A stretch of 30,134 nt of DNA from CAZAIO01 sp964485235 (lineage in GTDB: Bacteria; Chloroflexota; Dehalococcoidia; GIF9; UBA5629). This document shows, piece by piece, positions 23,544 through 30,134 of this stretch. The notes below the pieces were generated by a model. It was not told the origin of the DNA. It made no database searches and was given only the letters and a program-made list of their open reading frames with translations. A program made the position numbers and the translations under genes. Each line of letters begins with the position of its first letter. The stretch's first letter is position 1. The stretch covers positions 1 to 30,134 of the forward strand of contig CAZAIO010000016.1 in assembly GCA_964485235.1 (NCBI GenBank). Direction: 5' to 3'.

Positions 23544-23579
23544 TTATCCTCCACTTTCATCATGTACATTAAAAGGCAT
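23544..23579 (-). CDS. Possible 11-codon leader ORF overlapping the PPC gene start
   Basis: ATG at 23577-23579, with AGGAGG 7 nt upstream (23587-23592), encodes MPFNVHDESGG and stops at TAA overlapping the first PPC ATG (TAATG). Its last codons form the ribosome site of the PPC gene. This arrangement suggests translational coupling; the peptide itself may have no function. Confidence 0.4.
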   Translation of the reverse strand: MPFNVHDESGG

Positions 23580-23687
23580 AAAAACGCCTCCTTTACTGTA
23601 ACAGGTCTATAACGAAGATAACAGCAGTGGTATTTGATATAAAAGCGTATTTCGTAAACACGGGCAGAATAGCGACAATATACCGGG

Positions 23688-24965
23688 TCACGTTCCGACT
23701 TTCATCGGTTGTACTACTTCTATGTACTGCGAACGTACGAGAGGCAGCGTGATTTTCCAGCCGGCGGCAGATGTGTAGGAATAGCTGCCCTTTACTTCTC
23801 CCCATACCTGCACGACGTCATTTTCAAGAGCCGAAGTTATACCGTCATACCATAAAAAGATGCTGTCGTCGCCGCTGCGCTCATCCTTGCTCACGTCGAG
23901 CAGAATATCGGTTACACCGTCATATTCCATTTTACGCATGATCTCACCCTGATAGGTGACCTTCATGCCCTTGAATGTTATCGGTTTTTTATCCAGTTCC
24001 TTTAATGTGATATCTTCTCTACATCCGGTCTTATAGTCCTCAGCATCCATCGACATCTCCAGTTCCCTCTCCCGACCGACAAACGGCCTCAATCCCTTTT
24101 CGCCATCGACGCTGAATATAGCCCTCTTTGTGCCCGGTGTGATCACCCGGAAGACCTTTACCGCTGCTTCAGCACCATTCAGATTTCGCTCACCGATCTC
24201 TTCAAAGCGGAACTGACGCTCAACATACGTGTAGGTCTCCTCGGTAAGATAAGTAGTGCCGGGCTCCGCAAGGTTTCGTATGCCTTCAGCGATATTCATC
24301 GTATCACCTACCGGCGTGAACTCAATTCTAAGATCATCCTGTATTTTCCGGACGACCAGCGGACCGGTATTAATGCCGATACACACCTTCATCGGCCGTA
24401 TAGCGTATTGACCTTTCAGCTTCGGGCTGAGCGCAGCCATATCCCTATGTATCGCAAGCGCGGAACGGACAGCACGCTGGGGGGCATTATCGATCGTAAT
24501 CGGTGTTCCGAAAAATGCGGTAATGCCGCCATATGTCAAATCGTTAACGGTACCACCATATTCATGCACGTTCCGGAAAAAAATATCAAATATCTCTTCC
24601 ATGATCGGCTGCACTCTCTCGCTGCCCAACCTGGCGCTTATCGGGAAATATCCTTCTATATCACAGCGCACTACTGTCACCAGTTTACGCTGCCCCTCTA
24701 TTTCTCCTCGATGTAAAAGCACTTTCTCGGTAAGCCCGTCGGGAAGCCCCTTCTGTGCAATGAGCACTTTGTCTAAAAACGGATTTTCTTTAATATCAGC
24801 GCCCTTTAACCTGAGCAGACTGCTCCCGCACTCACCGCAGAACTGGAACTGAAGCGTATTTGCCACACCGCAGACAGGACAATACCGCAGCAGCTCTTTC
24901 CCGCAACAACAGCAATAACGGTAATTCTCATAATTTTCAGTCTTGCATTCCGGGCACGCGATCAT
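23688..24965 (-). CDS. Zinc-ribbon protein with degenerate class III adenylate cyclase domain and novel C-terminal domain
   Basis: This is a 425-residue protein. Residues 4-46 are a double zinc ribbon (CPEC, CCCC, CPVC, CGEC). Residues about 92-255 are a class III nucleotidyl cyclase domain: first metal Asp102 in VVRCDIEGY is kept, but the second metal position in GGTVNDLTYGG is Gly146 rather than Asp, and Asn224 in GDTMNIAEG is kept while the Arg four residues on is Gly228. Cyclase activity is therefore doubtful. RPFVGRERELE (about 290-300) normally opens an AAA ATPase; here about 120 residues follow with no P-loop, rich in beta strands and resembling an OB fold. GGGAGG lies 6 nt before the ATG at 24965. 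The MerR gene is directly upstream. Confidence 0.85.
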   Translation of the reverse strand: MIACPECKTENYENYRYCCCCGKELLRYCPVCGVANTLQFQFCGECGSSLLRLKGADIKENPFLDKVLIAQKGLPDGLTEKVLLHRGEIEGQRKLVTVVRCDIEGYFPISARLGSERVQPIMEEIFDIFFRNVHEYGGTVNDLTYGGITAFFGTPITIDNAPQRAVRSALAIHRDMAALSPKLKGQYAIRPMKVCIGINTGPLVVRKIQDDLRIEFTPVGDTMNIAEGIRNLAEPGTTYLTEETYTYVERQFRFEEIGERNLNGAEAAVKVFRVITPGTKRAIFSVDGEKGLRPFVGRERELEMSMDAEDYKTGCREDITLKELDKKPITFKGMKVTYQGEIMRKMEYDGVTDILLDVSKDERSGDDSIFLWYDGITSALENDVVQVWGEVKGSYSYTSAAGWKITLPLVRSQYIEVVQPMKVGT

Positions 24966-25048
24966 CTGTGACCTCCCATACATATGCTCCTGAAAACCCC
25001 ATCATAGCTCAATTCTTCCGTTTCAAACCATATATTTTTCAAATTCAT

Positions 25049-25444
25049 CTATCCCAATGATCTCAATAAAGCCTCGGTCTGATCGGCAACTTTTCCCAGG
25101 TCCATAAAAAGATAGGTAGACTGTCCGTCCACCGCACGGTACGCTTCTTCTGCGCTGTGATAGACATATACGTCATTAAGATATACGACCAGCTTCAACT
25201 CTCGCAGGGGGTCTTCGTGATATTGCTGCAATTTCGTAATAGCCTGCCGTATTGCCTGCAATGAAAGTCCCGCCTCTTTCAACCTCATCACTGCCATGAT
25301 ACGCACTACATCTTCAAACGAGTAATGTCTCTTGTTGCCCGTGATGCTGCTCGGCTCCAGAAAACCGCTCCAGCTCCAGTAATCAAGCTGCCGTGCAGTT
25401 GCTCCCGTGATTCTTCGCACCAGACCGGTATTTAATAATTCCAT
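25049..25444 (-). CDS. MerR-family transcriptional regulator
   Basis: This 131-residue protein starts MELLNTGLVRRITGATARQLDYWSWSGFLEPSS, the winged-helix MerR DNA-binding domain, followed by KRHYSFEDVVRIMAVMRLKEAGLSLQAIRQAI (second HTH half and start of the dimer coil), then a 60-residue C-terminal segment without a Cys-rich metal loop or known effector domain. The ATG at 25444 is used; a frame extending upstream to 25585 would run through the promoter and palindromes. The ribosome site is weak. It precedes the zinc-ribbon/cyclase-like gene by about 80 nt on the same strand and probably controls itself and that gene. Confidence 0.9.
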   Translation of the reverse strand: MELLNTGLVRRITGATARQLDYWSWSGFLEPSSITGNKRHYSFEDVVRIMAVMRLKEAGLSLQAIRQAITKLQQYHEDPLRELKLVVYLNDVYVYHSAEEAYRAVDGQSTYLFMDLGKVADQTEALLRSLG

Positions 25445-25454
25445 ATCTTTTAAC

Positions 25455-25474
25455 CAACAACAACGTTGTTGTTG
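25455..25474. promoter_or_regulatory. Perfect 20-bp palindrome upstream of the MerR gene
   Basis: CAACAACAACGTTGTTGTTG is its own reverse complement and lies 10 nt before the MerR start. A related dyad GTTGC-TATTT-GCAAC lies at 25503-25517. The shared GTTG/CAAC half-sites suggest one regulator binds both. Confidence 0.75.
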
Positions 25475-25487
25475 CTCCTGTTCAACT

Positions 25488-25516
25488 ACTCTAGCACAGG
25501 TTGTTGCTATTTGCAA
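25488..25516 (-). promoter_or_regulatory. Possible promoter of the MerR gene, overlapping an operator-like dyad
   Basis: On minus, TTGCAA (about 25511-25516) and TAGAGT (about 25488-25493) are spaced by 17 nt. The -35 element lies inside the GTTGC/GCAAC dyad at 25503-25517. The standard 17-nt spacer argues for repression rather than the DNA-untwisting activation of long-spacer MerR promoters. Confidence 0.4.
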
Positions 25517-25656
25517 CACTTTCGCTGAAAAATCGTAAAAACAGGATATGGTGATTGCACACAAAGAGATGGTGCTATGCAGCATGAAGCAGACACCGGC
25601 CTTCCATGGCTACCTTTTGGATTAAAACGTACGCTTCCGCCTTTTTGTTTAGCGGC

Positions 25657-25669
25657 CCATGCAGCATGG
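25657..25669. repeat. Palindrome CCATGCAGCATGG with a second ATGCAGCATG copy nearby
   Basis: A perfect 13-bp palindrome lies between the MoxR stop and the MerR promoter. The core ATGCAGCATG recurs at 25577-25586. It is a possible regulator site; the rest of 25518-25694 shows no gene. Confidence 0.4.
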
Positions 25670-25694
25670 TAAACGCAATGAACGGATAAAGTTT

Positions 25695-26675
25695 CTAATC
25701 TTCAACCGGGACCGGCACTGTATCGAGGATCTCTTCTATCAGCGTATCCGCTGAACGGCCTTTTAACCGTGCTTCCGGTTTACAGACAAGCCTGTGCGAA
25801 AGGACCGGCACCGCCAGGTACTTTATATCGTCGGGGATCACATAACTGCGTCCTTTTATCGCCGCCAGCGATTGTGCAGCGAGGTAAAGTCCGAGCGAAG
25901 CTCTCGGGCTTGCGCCCAGTTCGATGCTCCGGTGATGTCTGGTCGCAGCCGCAATCGCAACAACATAGTGCCTTACGGTTTCCTCGACAAATACCTGACG
26001 GCATAACTTCTGAAGCTCCAGCAGCTCCGCGGCACCGAGTACACTGGCCAGAGATTCCAGCGGGTTCTCCTGCCGGTATCGCAATAGAATCGCGTCCTCT
26101 TCTTCCGCAGAGGGATAGCCCAGCTTGACTTTAAGAAGGAACCGGTCGAGTTGCGCCTCCGGCAGAGGAAATGTGCCTTCCAGTTCAACAGGGTTTTGAG
26201 TCGCAATAATTAAAAACGGACGGGGTAACGGCACCGTTTCCAGGTCAACGGTTACCTGCCGTTCCTGCATTGACTCCAGCAAACACGATTGCGTTCTCGG
26301 TGTAGCGCGGTTTACCTCATCGGCAAGGACAATATTAGCCATGACCGGTCCCGGACGCAGTTCGAACTCCCCCACTCTCTGATTGAAATAGTGAATTCCT
26401 GTTACATCGGAAGGGAGCAGGTCCGGTGTGCACTGGATTCTGCTGAAGCTGCAGTCCAGAGACTTCGCTATGGCTTTTGCCAGCATCGTTTTGCCGATAC
26501 CCGGCACATCCTCGATAAGAACATGTCCTTCGCACAATAAAGCTGCCAGGAGCAGCTCGACGGTATCATGTTTCCCCACGATTACCTTACCGACATTTGC
26601 CGTAAAAGTTTCCGCAGCCTCTTTAATCCGTGATATTGCGATGTTTTCTGCTTTAGTTGTTTTATCCATTTTCAT
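25695..26675 (-). CDS. MoxR-family AAA+ ATPase
   Basis: This 326-residue AAA+ protein has Walker A in EDVPGIGKTMLAKA, Walker B in IVLADEVNRATPRTQ, sensor 1 in IIATQNPVELEGTFPLPEAQLDRF and a C-terminal lid with SPRASLGLYLAAQ (sensor 2). MoxR proteins act as chaperone-like ATPases that assemble or activate protein complexes, typically with DUF58 and transglutaminase/DUF4129 partners, which are exactly the two genes upstream. The start at 26675 has GGGAG 3-4 nt upstream and overlaps the DUF4129 gene by 14 nt; a second ATG at 26669 is possible. Confidence 0.95.
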   Translation of the reverse strand: MKMDKTTKAENIAISRIKEAAETFTANVGKVIVGKHDTVELLLAALLCEGHVLIEDVPGIGKTMLAKAIAKSLDCSFSRIQCTPDLLPSDVTGIHYFNQRVGEFELRPGPVMANIVLADEVNRATPRTQSCLLESMQERQVTVDLETVPLPRPFLIIATQNPVELEGTFPLPEAQLDRFLLKVKLGYPSAEEEDAILLRYRQENPLESLASVLGAAELLELQKLCRQVFVEETVRHYVVAIAAATRHHRSIELGASPRASLGLYLAAQSLAAIKGRSYVIPDDIKYLAVPVLSHRLVCKPEARLKGRSADTLIEEILDTVPVPVED

Positions 26676-28101
26676 TTTCTCCCTGTACGTCTGTTTGTTC
26701 TTCCTTCGGTCTTTTCACCCTGGACTTCTTTATTCTTTTCCAGTCATCGGCAAGTTGACTTAAACCGGCTCCGGCCGGCACTGAACCGCCGTAGCGTGCA
26801 TTCACATAGTACTCTGTTATCAGAGAGAGTTCCTCTCTGCGTTCCGGGACTACGTCCTTCATAACAGAAAAGAAATCATAAGGGGTTTGAGCAATGTGCC
26901 TGGGATAACCGTGTGAACGTGCCCAGCGCAGAAAATGGCGATATATCTGCCTGACCGACATGTTTTCCGGCAAAACATCAGCCTTTCGCCTTTTGAAAAC
27001 GGACCGGAACATAGTGCGAAATTTTCCTGCTATAAACCTGAACAGGCCAATAATATCCGCTTTGAATGCTCCCCGTAGCGGTTCGATCTCGTCACCGGAC
27101 ATATTTGCAAGCCTGCGGCGCACCCATTTAAATATTTGCGATGAAATCTGCCACAGGGCAATAACGATTATCCCGCAGAAGACTACAGCCCATATTATGC
27201 GCAATATCGCTCTCAGGTTTTCCGGCATTTTCCATAGTTCGACCATGTCCGGCACATCCATTTGCGGTTGCATTGCTTCCGGAGGCACAATTCCGCTCTG
27301 GTCCGAAAAAGGAAAGAGGCTCGCCAGGAAGAGCAATATTTTCATTATCCATGCCCAGACCCATTTCAATGCTGCAACTATTATATGTAAAAGGTCGGCG
27401 GAAACAACGAGCCCGACAAGCAGCCCCAGAATCAATACCAGAGCAATGGCAACCAGCAGCAAGCCCGTCCACTGTCCCCGGTTAATTCCCGATGAGAACC
27501 AGCCGGTATTTTCCTTTGCATGTGCCAGCGAAATACCCAGTAACGCACACATGAAGAACACGATAACAATGACAATCGAATGCGCAACCGAAATATCAAG
27601 CAGGTACGCAATGAGAAACGTCAAGAGCAGCATAATCAGTCCGAACTGGAATGCTGTCACTATACCGGTAAATTTCACACCGCGGTCCGCCATGCGTTTT
27701 CCCAGCCACCAGATCACGGCACTGGCAATAAGGAGAAGCAACTCGGGAGAAAATGTGTAAATTACCTGCACTATTGCACGGGGCACTGCCAGTAGCCAGT
27801 CCAACCCGGCCCATTCACTGTCGGGAAAGAGTTGAAATTTCACGAGCAAAAGCAGGACGATCAACCAGACAAGCCAGCTGACTATAAAAACAGGAACTTT
27901 ATGCCAGTGAAGGTTTTGAAGCAATGTGTGAAAGACCCATGATACCGGAAAGATGAGGACAAGCGCCGGTACCCAAAGACGATTATCGACGGTTGAGCTG
28001 TTGAGCATCAGTAAAAATGCGTATATCCAGCAGCCCTCCATTACCAGGGAGGCGGCGTAAACTATCAGATATCGCCAGTTAATATTCAGCATATTTTTCA
28101 T
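26662..28101 (-). CDS. Multi-span membrane protein with C-terminal DUF4129 domain
   Basis: This 479-residue protein has about eight hydrophobic spans in the first 325 residues, then a charged cytosolic linker and a DUF4129 block (about residues 395-465: SVRQIYRHFLRWARSHGYPRHIAQTPYDF...ITEYYVNARYGG). DUF4129 is usually found at the C terminus of transglutaminase-like membrane proteins; here the transglutaminase core is absent, so it is a core-less variant. It sits between MoxR (overlapping by 14 nt) and DUF58 (4 nt gap), so the three are translated together. GGTGAG precedes the ATG. Its role is probably as membrane partner of the MoxR complex. Confidence 0.87.
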   Translation of the reverse strand: MKNMLNINWRYLIVYAASLVMEGCWIYAFLLMLNSSTVDNRLWVPALVLIFPVSWVFHTLLQNLHWHKVPVFIVSWLVWLIVLLLLVKFQLFPDSEWAGLDWLLAVPRAIVQVIYTFSPELLLLIASAVIWWLGKRMADRGVKFTGIVTAFQFGLIMLLLTFLIAYLLDISVAHSIVIVIVFFMCALLGISLAHAKENTGWFSSGINRGQWTGLLLVAIALVLILGLLVGLVVSADLLHIIVAALKWVWAWIMKILLFLASLFPFSDQSGIVPPEAMQPQMDVPDMVELWKMPENLRAILRIIWAVVFCGIIVIALWQISSQIFKWVRRRLANMSGDEIEPLRGAFKADIIGLFRFIAGKFRTMFRSVFKRRKADVLPENMSVRQIYRHFLRWARSHGYPRHIAQTPYDFFSVMKDVVPERREELSLITEYYVNARYGGSVPAGAGLSQLADDWKRIKKSRVKRPKEEQTDVQGENENG

Positions 28102-28105
28102 TAGC

Positions 28106-29338
28106 TCACCGTTTCCCGTCTATAACTGCCGGAATTGTGTGTATATCAAATGAAGCATCGATTTCAGGTTCATCCCCGCCACCAACCCGAAATACCATAA
28201 GCTTGTATCCGCTCCGCTTCAAACTGTCGAATACAACCGCCAGGTCCTGTGGAGGGCGGGAGAGAATACAAATAAGTGTGGTACCCCAGGGCAGGCCTCG
28301 CCGTTCTTCCCTGAGGAACTCTCTAAAATCAGTGCTGAACCTGGGTGTCACTTTTGCAAGCGCTTCCAGAATATCGATAAGCTGATTAACTCCGCTGCCC
28401 GGTAAAATCCTCACCGGCTGTCCGTTGTCGGCGCATTGCGTATTTACAAAAAGGCCAACGGGGCTACCCTGACGGATCACGTGATTGGCGATAGAAGCAG
28501 CAGAACTTACGGCAAGCTCGAACTCCTCGTCGCCGCTGATGTCGGTAGAAGTAAAGCTGTCGATAGCAAGAAAAATCGCCATGCTTAACGTTGTAGTAGG
28601 TTCGAATACTTTCACCTGCAAGTTCTGGTGTCGGGCAGTCGCTTTCCAGTGTACATGTCGTAGACTATCACGGGGCCTGTAATCGCGGATACCCATAATC
28701 CTCGTGGGATCGGCAAAAATCTGGCGTTCTGCCTTCGTTTCCCCCAGGGGAAACAGGGAAGGGATACCGAGCTGGTCGACGGGAAACAATCGCGGATACA
28801 CGATAACGTGTTCTTCCATCGGGATTGTAATAGAACACGTATATAAGCCGAACATATCTCCCGTCGTGATGGAGAGCGGTCCCAGTGGATAATACCCGCG
28901 CTTGTGACAGTAGAACTGTTGTTTCCAGCTGATCCGCGTATACCAGAGCAAAGCAGTGGTCCTGTTCAACAACCCGAAACCGATACGGCTGCCTTCAGCC
29001 AGTGTTTTTTCCGGCATAAAACCGTATGGTATCTCATCGTCCACCTGGACCCAGGGAAGCGGAAGAACCTTGCGGTTTACCAGGCTCCACTTTGTTTCGA
29101 TGTACTCTCCGGGGAAAGCCCGCTGTTCGATAAGGCTGCGAAGGCATACTACCCTTTTTAAGGCTAGCCTGCTCCATAAAAAGGAAAGCCCGGCAGTGGA
29201 CATAAGTAAACCGAGTATAATCACAATAATAAATTGGCCATACCAGGCGGCAAAGAGCAGGAGCGCCAGCATAACCAGAAGTCCGATCCGGCTCAGAAGA
29301 ACGCCTGCCGATTGAATTGTAGGACGCTGTGTTTTCAT
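28106..29338 (-). CDS. DUF58-domain membrane-anchored protein
   Basis: This 410-residue protein has two N-terminal hydrophobic spans (about residues 12-52), a beta-rich middle region, and the DUF58 signature GIRDYRPRDSLRHVHWKATARHQNLQVKVFE near residue 225, leading into a von Willebrand A-like domain whose FLAIDSF occupies the metal-site strand without the full MIDAS motif DxSxS. DUF58 proteins are the standard partners of MoxR ATPases. The ATG at 29338 is used; a GTG at 29347 is possible, and neither has a strong ribosome site. It is the first gene of the three-gene cluster. Confidence 0.92.
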   Translation of the reverse strand: MKTQRPTIQSAGVLLSRIGLLVMLALLLFAAWYGQFIIVIILGLLMSTAGLSFLWSRLALKRVVCLRSLIEQRAFPGEYIETKWSLVNRKVLPLPWVQVDDEIPYGFMPEKTLAEGSRIGFGLLNRTTALLWYTRISWKQQFYCHKRGYYPLGPLSITTGDMFGLYTCSITIPMEEHVIVYPRLFPVDQLGIPSLFPLGETKAERQIFADPTRIMGIRDYRPRDSLRHVHWKATARHQNLQVKVFEPTTTLSMAIFLAIDSFTSTDISGDEEFELAVSSAASIANHVIRQGSPVGLFVNTQCADNGQPVRILPGSGVNQLIDILEALAKVTPRFSTDFREFLREERRGLPWGTTLICILSRPPQDLAVVFDSLKRSGYKLMVFRVGGGDEPEIDASFDIHTIPAVIDGKR

Positions 29339-29437
29339 TGACAACACATCTACCCGTATTTTTTTATCATTTTGCGCGTGTATTATTTTATCGATTGCAA
29401 ATATAAAAACATACCTGAAGGCACAAAATCGCTCTGC

Positions 29438-30134
29438 TCAATCCCTGTCACTGATCTCCTCCGTGACCACTACCGGCCGGAGCTCGTGAATCCGTCCTTT
29501 ACTATCAGTCACCTGCCCTACGTGTTTTGTTGTTGTATTCAGCCTGCGCAATTCTCTTATCTGGGGGATAAGAAGCATAACGACAAGTATGAAGCTAAGC
29601 ATATCGGTGACGGGGAAAGAAAGCCACACTCCGTCTGCGTGCAGGAAACGCGGCAGTATCAGAACGCTGGGAAGCAGAAAAAGGGCAGACCTCGATACTG
29701 CTGTAATAAAAGAATGCACTGCTTTGCCGAGTGCCTGGAAAATTAATGAACCCACATTTATGAAACCTATAAGGTACAGTAAGAAAAAAAGTCGTCTGGC
29801 GGCATGTGCTCCGAGGACGATGAGTTGTTCATCAGTGGTAAAGATGCGTATAAAAGGCTCAGGAATAAAAAACAGGAACAGAAATACAGCCGCGCAGGAC
29901 ACGGTCGCCGCCGTAAGCGCTATTTTTATCGATCGCAGTGCCCGGTCATATTTTTTTGCGCCATAGTTGAACCCGAGAACCGGTTGAAGACCCTGACCGA
30001 TTACCAAACTCGGCATCAGGGCAAACATGATTATACGGTTTAGTATACCGAAAGCCGATACGGCAAGATCACCGCCGTAGGTGACCAGCATCCTGTTCAC
30101 AAAAAGGATCGAAACGCTCATTGCCATTGTCCGC
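29438..30134 (-). CDS. MATE-family efflux transporter, 5' end cut off by the window edge
   Basis: The C-terminal half (about 232 residues visible) of a MATE antiporter. GQGLQPVLGFNYGAKKYDRALR is the conserved start of the second bundle, followed by five to six spans and a soluble tail of about 35 residues rich in Arg, Glu and Val. The frame remains open to the right edge, so the real start is outside; the first Met inside the window (30127) is not the start. MATE proteins export drugs or metabolites in exchange for Na+ or H+. It ends 99 nt before the DUF58 start on the same strand; there is no evidence they work together. Confidence 0.92.
   Translation of the reverse strand, partial: RTMAMSVSILFVNRMLVTYGGDLAVSAFGILNRIIMFALMPSLVIGQGLQPVLGFNYGAKKYDRALRSIKIALTAATVSCAAVFLFLFFIPEPFIRIFTTDEQLIVLGAHAARRLFFLLYLIGFINVGSLIFQALGKAVHSFITAVSRSALFLLPSVLILPRFLHADGVWLSFPVTDMLSFILVVMLLIPQIRELRRLNTTTKHVGQVTDSKGRIHELRPVVVTEEISDRD

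Overview
The window reads as a single stretch of bacterial chromosome of moderate GC content, tightly packed with genes on both strands. No rRNA, tRNA, CRISPR array, transposase or phage structural gene was found. The gene mix suggests an anaerobic Chloroflexota, most likely Dehalococcoidia: a corrinoid adenosyltransferase coupled to a DUF71 ATP pyrophosphatase, QueH, an in-frame UGA that looks like selenocysteine, MmgE/PrpD and lactonase-like hydrolases, and a MoxR/DUF58/DUF4129 cluster. That placement is an inference, because no phylogenetic marker gene is present. A 100-base N run at 19175-19274 flanked by an exact 55-bp duplication shows the piece is an assembled scaffold, probably from a metagenome.

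Layout. Bases 1-42 (minus) carry the start of a probable Rdx-family (SelW-like) selenoprotein running off the left edge. Bases 143-857 (minus) hold an AbrB/PIN toxin-antitoxin pair with four heptamer repeats at its promoter. Bases 1212-4342 hold the non-oxidative pentose phosphate genes: tkt-rpiB on plus, facing rpe on minus. Bases 4516-10682 look like a catabolic island: two paralogous lactonase-type metallo-beta-lactamase-fold hydrolases and an MmgE/PrpD protein on minus, a MarR regulator, and a divergent cyclase-family hydrolase plus a disulfide flavoreductase on plus. Bases 10876-12104 hold DUF71-CobO, probably for corrinoid salvage. Bases 12105-13197 have no long gene but contain hairpins, a 40-codon signal-peptide-like ORF and a possible leader ORF. 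Bases 13198-17260 carry a small Cys-rich protein, a rhomboid protease, an exported bactofilin-like protein, a YprB-like exonuclease and a HEAT-repeat protein. Bases 17424-19168 form an operon of a dihydropterin-type MBL hydrolase, QueH and an HD-domain protein behind a good sigma-70-type promoter.

Right of the scaffold gap everything is on minus. An AT-rich NYN-domain nuclease gene is preceded by a near-consensus promoter, a hairpin and a terminator. Upstream of it lie two tandem MFS transporters, a small membrane protein, a PPC/DUF296 protein with an overlapping leader ORF, a zinc-ribbon protein with a degenerate class III cyclase domain, a MerR regulator with striking palindromes, the MoxR-DUF4129-DUF58 cluster, and a partial MATE transporter cut by the right edge.

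The best candidates for something new are the NYN gene with its hairpin/terminator leader, the degenerate cyclase fused to a non-ATPase C-terminal domain under MerR control, and the UGA-containing Rdx gene at the left edge.
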